Counted from the first letter of the stretch, positions 36,863 through 45,473 are shown. The stretch is 64,000 bases of DNA from Bordetella parapertussis (GCA_945885345.1 CAMCYP010000001.1:62001-126000), one strand, 5' to 3'. Made by a program: numbers and translations. Notes: a model not told the origin generated them from the letters alone.

Positions 36863-37396
36863 ATGGCCCGTGTACCGCTGATCGGCGAGGAGCGCAGCGA
36901 CCTCGCCCCATTCATAGCGCGCGTCAAAGCCGAGCGCGGCAAGCTGATCAATCTTTATCGCGTACTGATGAACAGCCCGGCCATAGCCGCCGGCTGGCTG
37001 GACTTCAATACTATCGTGCGTTACAAGACCACGCTGGATGCGGCACTGCGCGAAATGATCATCCTGCGCGTGTCCATCCTCAACGGCGCCGAATACCAGG
37101 CGCGTATCCACGGCAGCAGCCATGCACTGCAGGCGGGATTGAGCGTAGAGCAGATTGCAGCGCTCAACAACTGGGTGGACAGCGACCTGTTCAGCAAGCC
37201 GCAACGCGCCGCCCTCGCCTGGACCGATGCGATGACCCAGCAGATCAACGTACCCGATACCCTGCACAACGAACTGCAGCGCCACTTCGACGATCAGGCT
37301 GTCGTGGAAATCACCGTACTCGCCGGCGCCTACAACATGCACACCCGCGTCGCGCGCGCACTGCGCATCGAATCCGAAACCCCGGTCAAAGCCTGA
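36863..37396 (+). CDS. Carboxymuconolactone-decarboxylase-like (CMD/AhpD) protein lacking the Cys pair
   Basis: A 177-residue CMD-fold protein: FIARVKAERGKLINLYRVLMNSPAIAAGWL, LREMIILRVSILNGAEYQARIHGSSHALQAGLS, then TDAMTQQINVPDTLHNEL. The motif that normally reads NCxYCxxxH or NCEYEWxxH here is NGAEYQARIHGSSH: both Cys are gone but the Glu/His remain, as in decarboxylase-type rather than peroxidase-type members. Tight spacing (2 bp to the next gene) places it in the hydantoinase operon. Substrate unknown. Confidence 0.85.
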   Translation: MARVPLIGEERSDLAPFIARVKAERGKLINLYRVLMNSPAIAAGWLDFNTIVRYKTTLDAALREMIILRVSILNGAEYQARIHGSSHALQAGLSVEQIAALNNWVDSDLFSKPQRAALAWTDAMTQQINVPDTLHNELQRHFDDQAVVEITVLAGAYNMHTRVARALRIESETPVKA

Positions 37397-37398
37397 GC

Positions 37399-38478
37399 AT
37401 GGCAAAACCCGTCCTGGTTGTTGAAGAAGATCCGTTCCTGCGCCTGATCGGCGTCACGCTGGACCCCGCCACCAGCGCGGAACGCATCGCCGCCTTTGCC
37501 GATTTTTTTGCTCACGACCTGCCGGATTTCGACGGCTGGCTGCGTCAGTTGCGTGGTCGACTGGCGAAGCTGTATCCGGCGGAAGTGCGACTGGTCGACA
37601 GCAGCGAAGCACTGCGTGCCGCGCTGGGCGATGCCGATTTCGCCGTCATGGAATCACTGCCCTTCGGCGCCGCCGAGCTTGCCGCCGCGCCACGGCTGCG
37701 TGCGGTGCAGAAATACGGCGCCATCCCTGCCAATATCGACACTGCAGCATGTGCGGCACGCAATGTTCCGGTGCTGACCTTGCGCCGTCGCGCCAACATC
37801 GCCTGTGCCGAACACAGCATGGCGCTGATGCTCGGGCTGTCGCGCCAGTTGCAGCGAACCATCAACCGCATCAGCACCGCAGCACTGGAGACTGCCGGGT
37901 TTTCGCCACGCACCTACGACCGCCGGCATACGGCGAATTCCAACTGGGCACGCGTCCCCGGCATCCGCTTGCTGCATGGCACGACGCTGGGCATCGTCGG
38001 TCTCGGCGAAATCGGCCGCGAGGTGGCAACCCGCGCCGCAGCCTTCGGCATGAACATTCTCTATCACCAGCGCACGCAACTGCCTGCAGCGGTAGAAACT
38101 GCGCATCATGCGCACTACGCTGACTTCGACACTCTGCTCGAAACCAGTGACTGGGTGGTGATCTGCCTGCCCGGCAATGCCAACACCCGCCACCTGTTCA
38201 ACGCCATGCGCCTGGCGCGGATGAAACCCGGCGCACGGCTGGTCAATATCTCGCGTCCGGAGATCGTCGACCGTGATGCGCTGGTTGCCGCACTGCGTTC
38301 CGGCCATCTCGGCGGCTTTGCGCTCGACCCCTTGTATGAAGCGCCGGGGCGTGATGACGACGAACTGCTGCAATTCAACAACGTGCTGATCACCCCGCAC
38401 ATCGCCGCCCAGCCGCGCTTCAACGCGCTGGACGACATCACTGACCTGATCACCGGGCTCGAGGAGAAATTGCCATGA
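37399..38478 (+). CDS. D-isomer-specific 2-hydroxyacid dehydrogenase
   Basis: A 359-residue NAD-dependent dehydrogenase. The nucleotide fold carries the GLGEIGRE fingerprint (about residue 200) within LHGTTLGIVGLGEIGREVATRAAAFGMN. The catalytic Arg appears in LVNISRPEIVD, the Glu just after it, and the His in NVLITPHIAAQPR near residue 335. Homologues act on glyoxylate, phosphoglycerate or other 2-hydroxy acids. It follows the CMD-like gene by 2 bp and its stop overlaps the Bug start by four bases, so all are one operon. The N-terminal region VVEEDPFLRLIGVTLDPATS is divergent from typical SerA. Confidence 0.9.
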   Translation: MAKPVLVVEEDPFLRLIGVTLDPATSAERIAAFADFFAHDLPDFDGWLRQLRGRLAKLYPAEVRLVDSSEALRAALGDADFAVMESLPFGAAELAAAPRLRAVQKYGAIPANIDTAACAARNVPVLTLRRRANIACAEHSMALMLGLSRQLQRTINRISTAALETAGFSPRTYDRRHTANSNWARVPGIRLLHGTTLGIVGLGEIGREVATRAAAFGMNILYHQRTQLPAAVETAHHAHYADFDTLLETSDWVVICLPGNANTRHLFNAMRLARMKPGARLVNISRPEIVDRDALVAALRSGHLGGFALDPLYEAPGRDDDELLQFNNVLITPHIAAQPRFNALDDITDLITGLEEKLP

Positions 38479-39452
38479 ACAAAAAAACAATCATCATTGC
38501 CGCAGGTATTGCCCTGTTCGGAGTTCATTCATCCGCAACACTGGCGGCTGATCCCTGGCCCAGCCGCCCGATCCGCCTGGTCGCACCGTTCCCTGCCGGA
38601 AGTTCCGTGGATGCCGCCGTGCGGGTGATCACGCCACGGGTCTCCGATGCTCTCGGGCAGTCGATCGTCATCGACAACCGTGCCGGCGCCAGTGGTTCAA
38701 TCGGCGCGGAAGTGGCTGCGCGCGCGGCACCCGACGGCTATACGCTGTCCGGCGGCACCACCAGCACCCATGCGCTGTCCAAAGTGCTGAATCCGCACCT
38801 GAGCTATGACCCGCAGCGCGATTTTGTACCGATCACCATGATCGGCCAGTTACCGTACATCCTCGCGGTGTACCCGGGTGTTGCCGCCAACACGCTGCAG
38901 GAACTGATTGCGCTGGCACGCGCCAAACCGGGCGCGATCCGCTACACGACCGTCGGCGACGCGAGCATGGCGCGTCTCGGCGGCGAACTGCTGTCCAACC
39001 TGACCGGCATCAAGATCACGCCGATCGCCTACAAAAGCTCCGCGCAATCGGTAGTCGACACCATCGCCGGCCGCATCGAATTGCAGTTCGGCACCATGGC
39101 CCCGGTGCTGCCGCATGTGCGTGCAGGCCGGCTGCGGGCACTGGCTGTCACCAGCGGCAAACGCGCACCGGCGTTGCCCGACGTACCGACAGCGCAGGAA
39201 GCCGGCGTAAAGAATTTCGAGGTCACGCTGTGGCTTGCGGTGTTTGCGCCGGCGAAAACCCCGCGCGCCATCGTCGAGCGCCTGAACAAGGAATTCACGA
39301 CAGCGATCAACACTCCCCAGGTGCGCGACGCGCTGCTGCTGCAGGGCCTGCAGCCGGAGACCACAACCTCCGCGGCTTTCGCGAAATATCTCGATGCTGA
39401 GATCAGCAAATGGCGCGAGGTTGCGCGCAAGGCCGACTTGAAACCACAGTAA
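38475..39452 (+). CDS. Bug/TctC family substrate-binding receptor of the hydantoinase operon
   Basis: A 325-residue exported receptor overlapping the dehydrogenase stop by 4 bp (ATGA). Signal peptide 1-24 (MNKKTIIIAAGIALFGVHSS, cleavage near LAA|D), then DPWPSRPIRLVAPFPAGSSVDAA and DNRAGASGSIGAE. The position in an operon of hydantoinase, CMD-like and 2-hydroxyacid dehydrogenase genes suggests it imports a precursor of that pathway, for example a cyclic amide or a related carboxylate. No tctA/tctB follows; a short low-GC gene does. Confidence 0.94.
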   Translation: MNKKTIIIAAGIALFGVHSSATLAADPWPSRPIRLVAPFPAGSSVDAAVRVITPRVSDALGQSIVIDNRAGASGSIGAEVAARAAPDGYTLSGGTTSTHALSKVLNPHLSYDPQRDFVPITMIGQLPYILAVYPGVAANTLQELIALARAKPGAIRYTTVGDASMARLGGELLSNLTGIKITPIAYKSSAQSVVDTIAGRIELQFGTMAPVLPHVRAGRLRALAVTSGKRAPALPDVPTAQEAGVKNFEVTLWLAVFAPAKTPRAIVERLNKEFTTAINTPQVRDALLLQGLQPETTTSAAFAKYLDAEISKWREVARKADLKPQ

Positions 39453-39467
39453 ATTGCCCCCCGCCGA

Positions 39468-39875
39468 ATGCCGCCGAACAACACCCCGCAGATGCAAATA
39501 GGAGAGCGCTTGCGGTTGACCGTCCTATTAGTCGCACCATTATTAGTCTACGTATTTTCGGTGCTCGGCAATGCATGGTCTCTCAAAGCGTCCGGTCACT
39601 TTTCCTCCGTCATGAACACAGTTGGTTTCCATGAATGTGAGAAAAAATACCACGCAAAGGAAAACCCCGGCAGTGATATGAATCTGTGGTTATTTGAAAA
39701 TTACGAAGAAATCACCTTTCATTCCATCATTCTCTCGGACTCTGAATGCATGGGAAAACTGATTGCCTTGGGAAACCAGTACATCCTGAGCAATCCCGAA
39801 CGACATCAAATCGTCATTCGATTGATGGAATCAGCAACAATGGATATCCGATCGAAAATCACCATCAAGCCCTGA
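39468..39875 (+). CDS. Hypothetical membrane-anchored protein, lower GC
   Basis: A 135-residue protein. An N-terminal membrane helix (LRLTVLLVAPLLVYVFSVLG, residues 15-34) is followed by a hydrophilic, Glu/His/Ser-rich domain with two Cys (56 and 94). The gene is richer in A and T than its neighbours and has no clear ribosome site at the first ATG (39468); ATG 39492 is an alternative. It has no recognised homologue from memory. It is on the same strand as the Bug gene, 15 bp after it. It may be a horizontally acquired or weakly selected gene. Confidence 0.6.
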   Translation: MPPNNTPQMQIGERLRLTVLLVAPLLVYVFSVLGNAWSLKASGHFSSVMNTVGFHECEKKYHAKENPGSDMNLWLFENYEEITFHSIILSDSECMGKLIALGNQYILSNPERHQIVIRLMESATMDIRSKITIKP

Positions 39876-39879
39876 GGAA

Positions 39880-40131
39880 TCACGCCGGCGGATCCTGCTT
39901 CCGCGCAACGTCCGCCCCGGGATCCAACCCCATCAGGCGCAAGGACCACGCCGACAAAAATCCGATCACCAGCGGCCACCAAGTATGCAGCAGCAAGGCC
40001 AGCGTTGCCGCCAAGGCGTAAGTTGCCGCCATCAACAAGGCCCCGGAGTGACGACGCCGCCACCAGGTAAACACCAGTGCGGCAGCCAGCAGGAAAAAAA
40101 CAGCGGAGAACAGGTAAATGACGGTGGTCAT
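39880..40131 (-). CDS. Small integral membrane protein, unrecognised
   Basis: An 83-residue protein from ATG 40129-40131 (MTTVIYLFSAVFFLLAAALVF); an open frame to 40200 is possible but begins in less suitable sequence. Residues 4-22 form the first transmembrane helix, WWRRRHSG is a basic loop, and LLMAATYALAATLALLLHTWWPLVIGFLSAWSLRLMG gives two further helices; the tail is basic/polar (GADVARKQDPPA). No family is recognised. It converges on the low-GC gene with a 4-bp gap and is divergent from an MFS gene. Confidence 0.6.
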   Translation of the reverse strand: MTTVIYLFSAVFFLLAAALVFTWWRRRHSGALLMAATYALAATLALLLHTWWPLVIGFLSAWSLRLMGLDPGADVARKQDPPA

Positions 40132-40210
40132 GATCGAAGCACGATTTAAAACGCTGATTTTATTGTAATAAGCAAAAAACGTCGCGCACTCAGCCGGCAT
40201 CGACTCCCGG

Positions 40211-41452
40211 TTGTGGCATTCTAGTCACCCTGTAACCAACAAAAAAATACGCCCGATCTTGAGGACATCCAGCCCCAAACGCGCTCTGACCGCCTGCTGC
40301 GCAGCGCACGCGCTGCACGACGGCCTGTCTGACCTCACCTATGTGCTGCTGCCCTTGCTGGCGCAGACTTTCGGTCTGTCGCTGGCTCAGGTCGGCATGA
40401 TACGCGCGGCGCACCGTACTGCGATGGCGGCATTCCAGATTCCGGCGGGACTGGTTGCCGAACGTTTTGGTGAACGCAATCTGCTCGCTGCCGGCACTTT
40501 CATTGCCGGCGCGGCGTTTGTTGCGCTGGGTTATGCCTCGGGATTCGAGATGATCCTGGTCGCACTGTTTTTTGCCGGCGTCGGTTCGGCCGTGCAGCAC
40601 CCCTTGTCCTCAACCATCATTTCCAATGCGTTTCCGGACAGTGGCCGACGCGCCGCGCTGGGCACCTACAACCTGTTCGGTGATGTTGGCAAGTTTGCCT
40701 TCGGCGGACTATTGAGCCTGCTGTTGCTGACCGGCCTGTCGTGGCAGGGCCCGATTGTGTTCTACGGCATCGCCGGCATGCTGACAGCCGCAGCCGTGCT
40801 GTTCTGGGTCGCCGGCAACAGCGCAGCCACGGCCGTCACAACTCACACGGCCGATGCCGTGCCGTCGGGCGGCGGCTGGGGCATCCGCAACAAGCGCGGC
40901 TTCGGCGCCTTGTGCCTGATCGAAATCATCGACAGCAGCACCCGTACCGGTTTCCTGACACTGATCGCCTTCCTGATGATCGATAAAGGCTTGTCCAACG
41001 GCTGGGCCGCATTGTCGGTGCCGCTGATTCTTGTCGGCGGCATGGCAGGCAAATTCGCCTGCGGCCTGCTCGCCGAACGCGTCGGCATTATCCGCACCAT
41101 CATCCTCACCGAAATCGCTACCGGCGTTGGCATCCTCTGCGCCGTGACGCTGCCCGGCATTGCCGCCTTCCTGCTGCTGCCGCTGATCGGCATCGCGCTG
41201 CAGGGCACGTCATCCGTGCTCTACGCCACCATCGGTGATCTGGTCGACCAACCACGGCTGCCGCGCACATTCGGCCTGTTCTATACGCTGGGCTCGCTCT
41301 GCGGCATTGCCGCACCGCTGGGTTATGGACTGGCCGGTGACCACATTGGCGTCACCAATGCCGTGGCCCTGATGGGCATTGCGATATTGTTTACGCTACC
41401 GCTGTGCGCAGTGCTGAAACCGGCGATCGGCGCGGAACCGGTCAGCATCTGA
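40211..41452 (+). CDS. MFS transporter (fosmidomycin-resistance-like)
   Basis: A 413-residue permease. The frame opens at a TTG (40211); the conserved part starts around residue 26 (ALTACCAAHALHDGLSDLTYVLLPLLAQTF), reminiscent of the Fsr-like group, and AGLVAERFGERNLLAAG gives the loop-2/3 signature. Twelve helices are seen across both halves, with HPLSSTIISNAF and a central linker (SAATAVTTHTADAVPSGGGWG). It exports or imports an unknown small molecule. Divergent from the small membrane protein gene; the next gene (41496) lies 43 bp downstream on the same strand. The true start is uncertain. Confidence 0.85.
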   Translation: MWHSSHPVTNKKIRPILRTSSPKRALTACCAAHALHDGLSDLTYVLLPLLAQTFGLSLAQVGMIRAAHRTAMAAFQIPAGLVAERFGERNLLAAGTFIAGAAFVALGYASGFEMILVALFFAGVGSAVQHPLSSTIISNAFPDSGRRAALGTYNLFGDVGKFAFGGLLSLLLLTGLSWQGPIVFYGIAGMLTAAAVLFWVAGNSAATAVTTHTADAVPSGGGWGIRNKRGFGALCLIEIIDSSTRTGFLTLIAFLMIDKGLSNGWAALSVPLILVGGMAGKFACGLLAERVGIIRTIILTEIATGVGILCAVTLPGIAAFLLLPLIGIALQGTSSVLYATIGDLVDQPRLPRTFGLFYTLGSLCGIAAPLGYGLAGDHIGVTNAVALMGIAILFTLPLCAVLKPAIGAEPVSI

Positions 41453-41495
41453 TCTGCAGCAACATTGATCTGCACCACCACTGGAGGAAATACCC

Positions 41496-42143
41496 ATGGC
41501 CAAACAACGCATCAGCTACATTCCGCTCGACCGGATGACGCCGGAAATGCGCGCCGAGATGGAACGCTGCGCGCGCGCCGGCACACCGCGCCCGGAAAGC
41601 TCGGCGGTGCGCGCGCATGTTCCCGCCTGTTTCTGGTTTTTTGCGAATTCGTGGAACGATGTGTTTCGCAACGGCATCCTCGATCACGCGATCAAGGAGG
41701 TGTGCCGCATTTATGTCTCGCGTTCGGTGGTCTGCGAATTCTGCGGCAACCAGCGCTCGATCAAGGGCCTCGAAGCCGGCATCAACGAAGGCCAGGTCGA
41801 TGACCTGATGAATTTCGAAAAATCGGTCAACTACAACGAACGGCAAAAAACCGCTCTGGCCTATGCCGAAGCCATCGTCTGGCGTACCGACACCGACGAT
41901 GCGTTCTGGGAGCGCATGTACAAACATTTCACCGAACCGGAACTGGTGGAACTGGGCTGTGCCATCGGCCTGACGCTGGGGCAGCAAAGCTGGCTGCGCC
42001 TGCTCAACATCGACCATCACCAGGTCATGGCCGGTACCGCGGCCTCGATGGCGCCGGGATTCGAAACTGCCGAAGCGCTGGCAAAAACCAAGGCCTCGCC
42101 GGATTACTGGGCGAAGAAGGCAGCAGCCAAGAACACGGCCTGA
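41496..42143 (+). CDS. Carboxymuconolactone-decarboxylase/AhpD-like protein with CxxC
   Basis: A 215-residue protein with a strong GGAGGA ribosome site. It keeps the peroxidase-type redox centre CEFCGNQRS (Cys about residues 80 and 83) in the segment CRIYVSRSVVCEFCGNQRSIKGLEAG, with KTALAYAEAIVWRTDTD downstream. AhpD-like proteins reduce peroxides or a lipoyl/peroxiredoxin partner; others are decarboxylases. It is larger than the CMD-like protein at 36863 and clearly different. The gene ends in a good terminator (42163-42189) just before the hemP promoter. Confidence 0.87.
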   Translation: MAKQRISYIPLDRMTPEMRAEMERCARAGTPRPESSAVRAHVPACFWFFANSWNDVFRNGILDHAIKEVCRIYVSRSVVCEFCGNQRSIKGLEAGINEGQVDDLMNFEKSVNYNERQKTALAYAEAIVWRTDTDDAFWERMYKHFTEPELVELGCAIGLTLGQQSWLRLLNIDHHQVMAGTAASMAPGFETAEALAKTKASPDYWAKKAAAKNTA

Positions 42144-42162
42144 CCCCAACTGTGACCTGCGC

Positions 42163-42189
42163 AAAGCGCCCGCCCGGGCGCTTTTTTTA
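42163..42189 (+). terminator. rho-independent terminator
   Basis: Stem AGCGCCCG/CGGGCGCT (42165-42182) followed by TTTTTTT. It separates the AhpD-like gene from the hemP promoter. Confidence 0.88.
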
Positions 42190-42205
42190 CGCCTGTAAAT
42201 CACTG

Positions 42206-42234
42206 TTGACAGCGCTTGGATGAATGCTTATATT
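42206..42234 (+). promoter_or_regulatory. Sigma-70 promoter of hemP
   Basis: TTGACA (42206-42211) and TATATT (42229-42234) are separated by 17 bp, close to the sigma-70 ideal. The Fur-type site begins at the last base of the -10 hexamer. Confidence 0.75.
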
Positions 42235-42248
42235 GATAATCATTCTCA
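42234..42248. promoter_or_regulatory. Fur box of hemP
   Basis: TGATAATCATTCTCA matches the 7-1-7 Fur consensus TGATAATNATTATCA at all but one inner position. It overlaps the -10/start region, so Fe-loaded Fur should block transcription when iron is plentiful. Confidence 0.85.
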
Positions 42249-42287
42249 TTTAATAACTTATCCAAACAGCAGGAGGCCACACCCGCC

Positions 42288-42476
42288 ATGTCTCACACCG
42301 AAACCAGCACCGCCGTCATCACAGCACCGTCCGCCCCGCATCCCGTCAACGATGCGTCCCGGGAAATCAACAGCCTGCGTCTGCTCGGTGAGCAAGGCCT
42401 GCTGCGCATTGCGCACAAGGGCGCGGTCTACACCCTGCGTGCCACCAGCAAAGGCGGATTGATCCTGACCAAGTAG
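42288..42476 (+). CDS. hemP: Hemin uptake protein HemP
   Basis: A 62-residue protein with AGGAGG (42271-42276) before the ATG. The C-terminal 40 residues are HemP: REINSLRLLGEQGLLRIAHKGAVYTLRATSKGGLILTK, with the LILTK end. HemP activates heme-uptake receptor expression in Burkholderiales and is normally next to a heme/siderophore receptor; none follows here. The promoter has a Fur box. The N-terminal 22 residues are less conserved. Confidence 0.93.
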   Translation: MSHTETSTAVITAPSAPHPVNDASREINSLRLLGEQGLLRIAHKGAVYTLRATSKGGLILTK

Positions 42477-42581
42477 GCCGCATCCGCGCCTCACGCACCA
42501 CAAGCCCCAGAATTACCGCCAGCCCAAGAGCCCTCCTGCTCGGTCGCCAGCCCTCACCCATACGAGCACCGGAGACTCTGC

Positions 42582-42821
42582 ATGAACACCGACTCGCTGC
42601 ACCCTGCATCCGACCCCGGCCATTCCGCCGCCGCAGCGCTGCACCTGATGTTGCACTATGCGCGACGCCCCTGCCCGCTGCTCGCTCACGCCATCGCCGA
42701 ACAACTCGCCCGCCTGTCGCAAGCCTGCAGCGACGGCTCATCACTGGCACTGCCAAAACTGGCAGATGCACTCTTGCCACAATGGCGGCACATCGCCGGC
42801 AGCAGCGTCGTCCGTCACTGA
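42582..42821 (+). CDS. Small uncharacterised protein of the hemP cluster
   Basis: A 79-residue protein with GGAG before the ATG. It is His- and Ala-rich at the start (HPASDPGHSAAAALHLMLHYARRP) and has an amphipathic helix (LAHAIAEQLARLSQAC) and a C-terminal QWRHIAG. No transmembrane segment. It follows hemP by about 100 bp on the same strand and is followed within 8 bp by another small gene, so all three probably share the Fur-controlled transcript. I do not recognise its family. Confidence 0.65.
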   Translation: MNTDSLHPASDPGHSAAAALHLMLHYARRPCPLLAHAIAEQLARLSQACSDGSSLALPKLADALLPQWRHIAGSSVVRH

Positions 42822-42829
42822 AAAAAACC

Positions 42830-43075
42830 ATGCATAACCCTGCCAACCGAAGAGTATTGTCCAGCGGACTGATCGCCGAAGTCGAACACTGCGCGGGCTG
42901 CGAAGTGATGCATCTGCACATCGGCGCCTTCACGCTGCGCATGAAAGCCGCGGCACTGCACGATCTGCGCGACACGCTGAGCCGTGCGCTCGCCACTTTG
43001 CCCGAACACAACTGCGAATCAACGGCTCATCATCAGGCCACCGATCTGCGCTCATCCGGCGGATCCTGCCACTGA
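42830..43075 (+). CDS. Small protein with HCxxC motif in the hemP cluster
   Basis: An 81-residue protein from ATG 42830 (MHNPANRRVLSSGLIAEVEH). The middle segment VEHCAGCEVMHLHIGAFTLRM has CxxC with nearby His residues, resembling a metal-binding or structural zinc motif, and LHDLRDTLSRALATL is an amphipathic helix; the tail again holds Cys and His (CESTAHHQ...CH). The order hemP, His-rich small protein, HCxxC small protein under a Fur box suggests an iron/heme-related role, which is inference. No family was recognised. Confidence 0.65.
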   Translation: MHNPANRRVLSSGLIAEVEHCAGCEVMHLHIGAFTLRMKAAALHDLRDTLSRALATLPEHNCESTAHHQATDLRSSGGSCH

Positions 43076-43332
43076 CTCCGGCCACGCACCGCGCATCACC
43101 GCGACCGGCCGGTTTTGCGCTGACCGCGACGGTGATATTCGCTGTCGGCCTGCTCTCGGCACTGGTCGACGGCACCCTGGGCTGGGAATACCTCGCGCAG
43201 GAACTGCTGCACCGGCTCCCGCACTAAGGGGCTGCCTGCTTCCCGTTCCCCGTTCCACAACGTGACGGGATGACCAGCCGCGCAATGCAGGTAATAATCC
43301 GGCCTCGGCACAAAAACCAAAAAGGAAACAGC

Positions 43333-44139
43333 ATGCTGAGTCTCAAAGACAAGGTTGCATTCGTCACTGGCGCAGGCAGCATCGGCGAGGGCTGGGGCAA
43401 CGGCAAGGCGACTGCCGTGCTGCTGGCGCGTCAGGGCGCACAGGTCTTCGGCACCGACCTCAACGCAGCAGCGGTGGAAGCCACGCGCGCGATCATCGCC
43501 AGGGAAGGCGGCGATTGCACCACGCATATTTGCAACATGACGGATTCGAATTCGGTGAAAGCCGCTGTCGATGCCTGTATCAAAAAATACGGCCGCATCG
43601 ATATCCTGATCAACAACGTCGGCGGCTCGGCACCCGGCGATCCGGTGAGCATGAGCGAGGAAGTCTGGGACAGCCAGATCGACCACAACCTGAAGACTGC
43701 TTTCCTCGGCTGCAAACATGTGCTGCCGGTGATGGAAAAACAGGGCAGCGGCGCAATCGTCAACGTTTCTTCGGTCGCCGGCTTCGCCCACCAGGTTGAC
43801 GGCCGCGTGCACATCGCCTACAGCGCCACCAAATCCGGATTGCTCGGCTTCACCCGCGCCACCGCCATCGCCTATGTCAAAAAAGGCATCCGCTGCAATA
43901 TGGTGGTGCTCGGCACCATGCACACGCCGCTGGTCGAAGAACGTCTGATGAAACAGCTGGGGCCCGAGGCCGCCAGGGATCTGGTAGCCAAACGCCATGC
44001 CGCAGTCCCCATCGGCCGCATGGGCGATGCCTGGGATAGCGCGAACGCTGTGTTGTTCCTCGCCTCCGATGAAGCGCGTTACATCACTGCAACCCATCTC
44101 GTGGTGGATGGTGGTCTCACTGCTGCGCGGCCCGGCTGA
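43333..44139 (+). CDS. Short-chain dehydrogenase/reductase (SDR)
   Basis: A 268-residue classical SDR from ATG 43333 after AAAAGGAAA. The cofactor motif is present with an unusual insertion: FVTGAGSIGEGWGNGKATAVLLARQG, TGxxxxxxGxG-like, then NNVGGSAPGD (NNxG), the catalytic Ser in IVNVSSVAGF, and YSATK (Tyr/Lys) near residue 165. It reduces or oxidises an alcohol using NAD(P). It is followed by a strong terminator and faces the prpF gene. Confidence 0.92.
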   Translation: MLSLKDKVAFVTGAGSIGEGWGNGKATAVLLARQGAQVFGTDLNAAAVEATRAIIAREGGDCTTHICNMTDSNSVKAAVDACIKKYGRIDILINNVGGSAPGDPVSMSEEVWDSQIDHNLKTAFLGCKHVLPVMEKQGSGAIVNVSSVAGFAHQVDGRVHIAYSATKSGLLGFTRATAIAYVKKGIRCNMVVLGTMHTPLVEERLMKQLGPEAARDLVAKRHAAVPIGRMGDAWDSANAVLFLASDEARYITATHLVVDGGLTAARPG

Positions 44140-44164
44140 CCGGCATCTCCGCATTGGCAAAACA

Positions 44165-44200
44165 ATGGGCGCCCTCAGGCGCCCATTTCAGTTTTTATTG
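44165..44200 (+). terminator. rho-independent terminator of the SDR gene
   Basis: ATGGGCGCC/GGCGCCCAT (44165-44186) around TCA-type loop, followed by TTTCAGTTTTTATT, about 25 bp after the SDR stop. Confidence 0.85.
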
Positions 44201-44236
44201 CAAGTATTTGATTTTATTATTATTTTATAATTCCGG

Positions 44237-45427
44237 CTACGCGGCTTTACGTTTTCCGGCAGCCATCATTCCCGGCACATTCGACGCGCGCACCAGCACC
44301 TGGCCCTCAAACATGCGCCGCTGCGTGCGGTAAAACGCGCCTTGCTCCGCATGCCATTGGCCATCCTTGTTTTTAACAGTGGCCGCCACGGTGAGAATGC
44401 CGGAAGGCATGCCGATACGGATCGGCGCTTCCGCACCCGTACCTTGGCGCAACACTTCATTAACAACACCACCTTCGAGGCGCGCTGCAACAGCCATGCA
44501 CAGCGACACGGTCAGCGGCAGCGCACGATGCGGCTGACCGTTGGAAATCACGCGCCCGGTAAGATCGATATCCTTTGCGGTGATCGCCGCGCCTGACAGC
44601 ATTTTTGCGTCCTGTGCCGCAGACACAAAGCCGACAAAAGGTATGGATTTGTTTTTCGCCGCATCTTCAGCATTCGCAGTGATGCCCATCGCCACTGAGC
44701 CCGCAATGCGAATCGCTTCGAGCTTGCGCATTACTGCCGCATTGGCCTCCAGCGCTTCCGGCAGTTCAATGCCCGTCAGGCCGAGATCCCTGGCACTGAC
44801 CCACACCGTGGCATTCGCCGCATCGACCAGCGATGCGCGGATTTTGCCGACACCCGGCACATCCAGCGTATCGACTACATTGCCGGTGGGCAGCAGCTTG
44901 CCGGTGGTGGCACCACCGGGGTCGCGGAACTCAAGCTTCACTGGCGCGCCAGTGCCGGACACGCCGGGAATCGCCAGATCACCGTCAACGGCAGCCAGAC
45001 CATCATCGAGGCTGAACAGCGCGTGAATGATTTTTTTGGTATTTGTGTTGTGGATGCGCACCAGCGCTTCACGGCCCGACACCTTGACGATGCCCTCGTC
45101 CACTGCAAACGGGCCCATCGCCGAAGACATGTTGCCGCAGTTAGCGCCGTAATCGACCGTCGCCTCTTTCACCTGCACTTGGGCGAAGGTGTAATCAATA
45201 TCGGCATCGGGCCGCGTCGGCGGGCCAACCACGCAGACCTTGGACAGCGAAGACACACCGCCGCCCATGCCGTCGAGCTGGCGACCATTGGGGTCAGGAC
45301 TGCCGATCGCAGCGAGGAAAATTTCGTCCCACAAGGCACGGTCCTGCGGCAGGTCACGCTGATTGAAGACCACCGCGTTGCTGGTGCCGCCGCGCATGAA
45401 TACCGCGGGAAGTTTGAACTGTTTCAT
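44237..45427 (-). CDS. prpF: PrpF-family isomerase (4-oxalomesaconate tautomerase/methylaconitate isomerase type)
   Basis: A 396-residue PrpF fold protein with GAGGAGG before its ATG. Diagnostic blocks are the N-terminal MRGGTSNAVVF (residues 11-21), then LDGMGGGVSSLSKVCVVG, DYGANCGNMSSAMGPFA (Cys106 region) and HNTNTKKIIHA. PrpF proteins shift the double bond of tricarboxylic substrates such as trans-aconitate/methylaconitate, or tautomerise oxalomesaconate in the gallate pathway. The class cannot be told from sequence alone. It lies between an SDR gene (convergent) and a broken FMN-dehydrogenase pseudogene. Confidence 0.9.
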   Translation of the reverse strand: MKQFKLPAVFMRGGTSNAVVFNQRDLPQDRALWDEIFLAAIGSPDPNGRQLDGMGGGVSSLSKVCVVGPPTRPDADIDYTFAQVQVKEATVDYGANCGNMSSAMGPFAVDEGIVKVSGREALVRIHNTNTKKIIHALFSLDDGLAAVDGDLAIPGVSGTGAPVKLEFRDPGGATTGKLLPTGNVVDTLDVPGVGKIRASLVDAANATVWVSARDLGLTGIELPEALEANAAVMRKLEAIRIAGSVAMGITANAEDAAKNKSIPFVGFVSAAQDAKMLSGAAITAKDIDLTGRVISNGQPHRALPLTVSLCMAVAARLEGGVVNEVLRQGTGAEAPIRIGMPSGILTVAATVKNKDGQWHAEQGAFYRTQRRMFEGQVLVRASNVPGMMAAGKRKAA

Positions 45428-45473
45428 GATTGCCTCCTCTGCATCTATTGAATCAAATCTGTGAATGCCGTGA

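Noticed and set aside
43100-43227. Possible small membrane peptide (FALTATVIFAVGLLSALVDG) ending at 43227
   Set aside because: No start codon in a plausible place (only an internal GTG) and no ribosome site; the frame overlaps the preceding gene. It may be a remnant of a third hemP-cluster gene.
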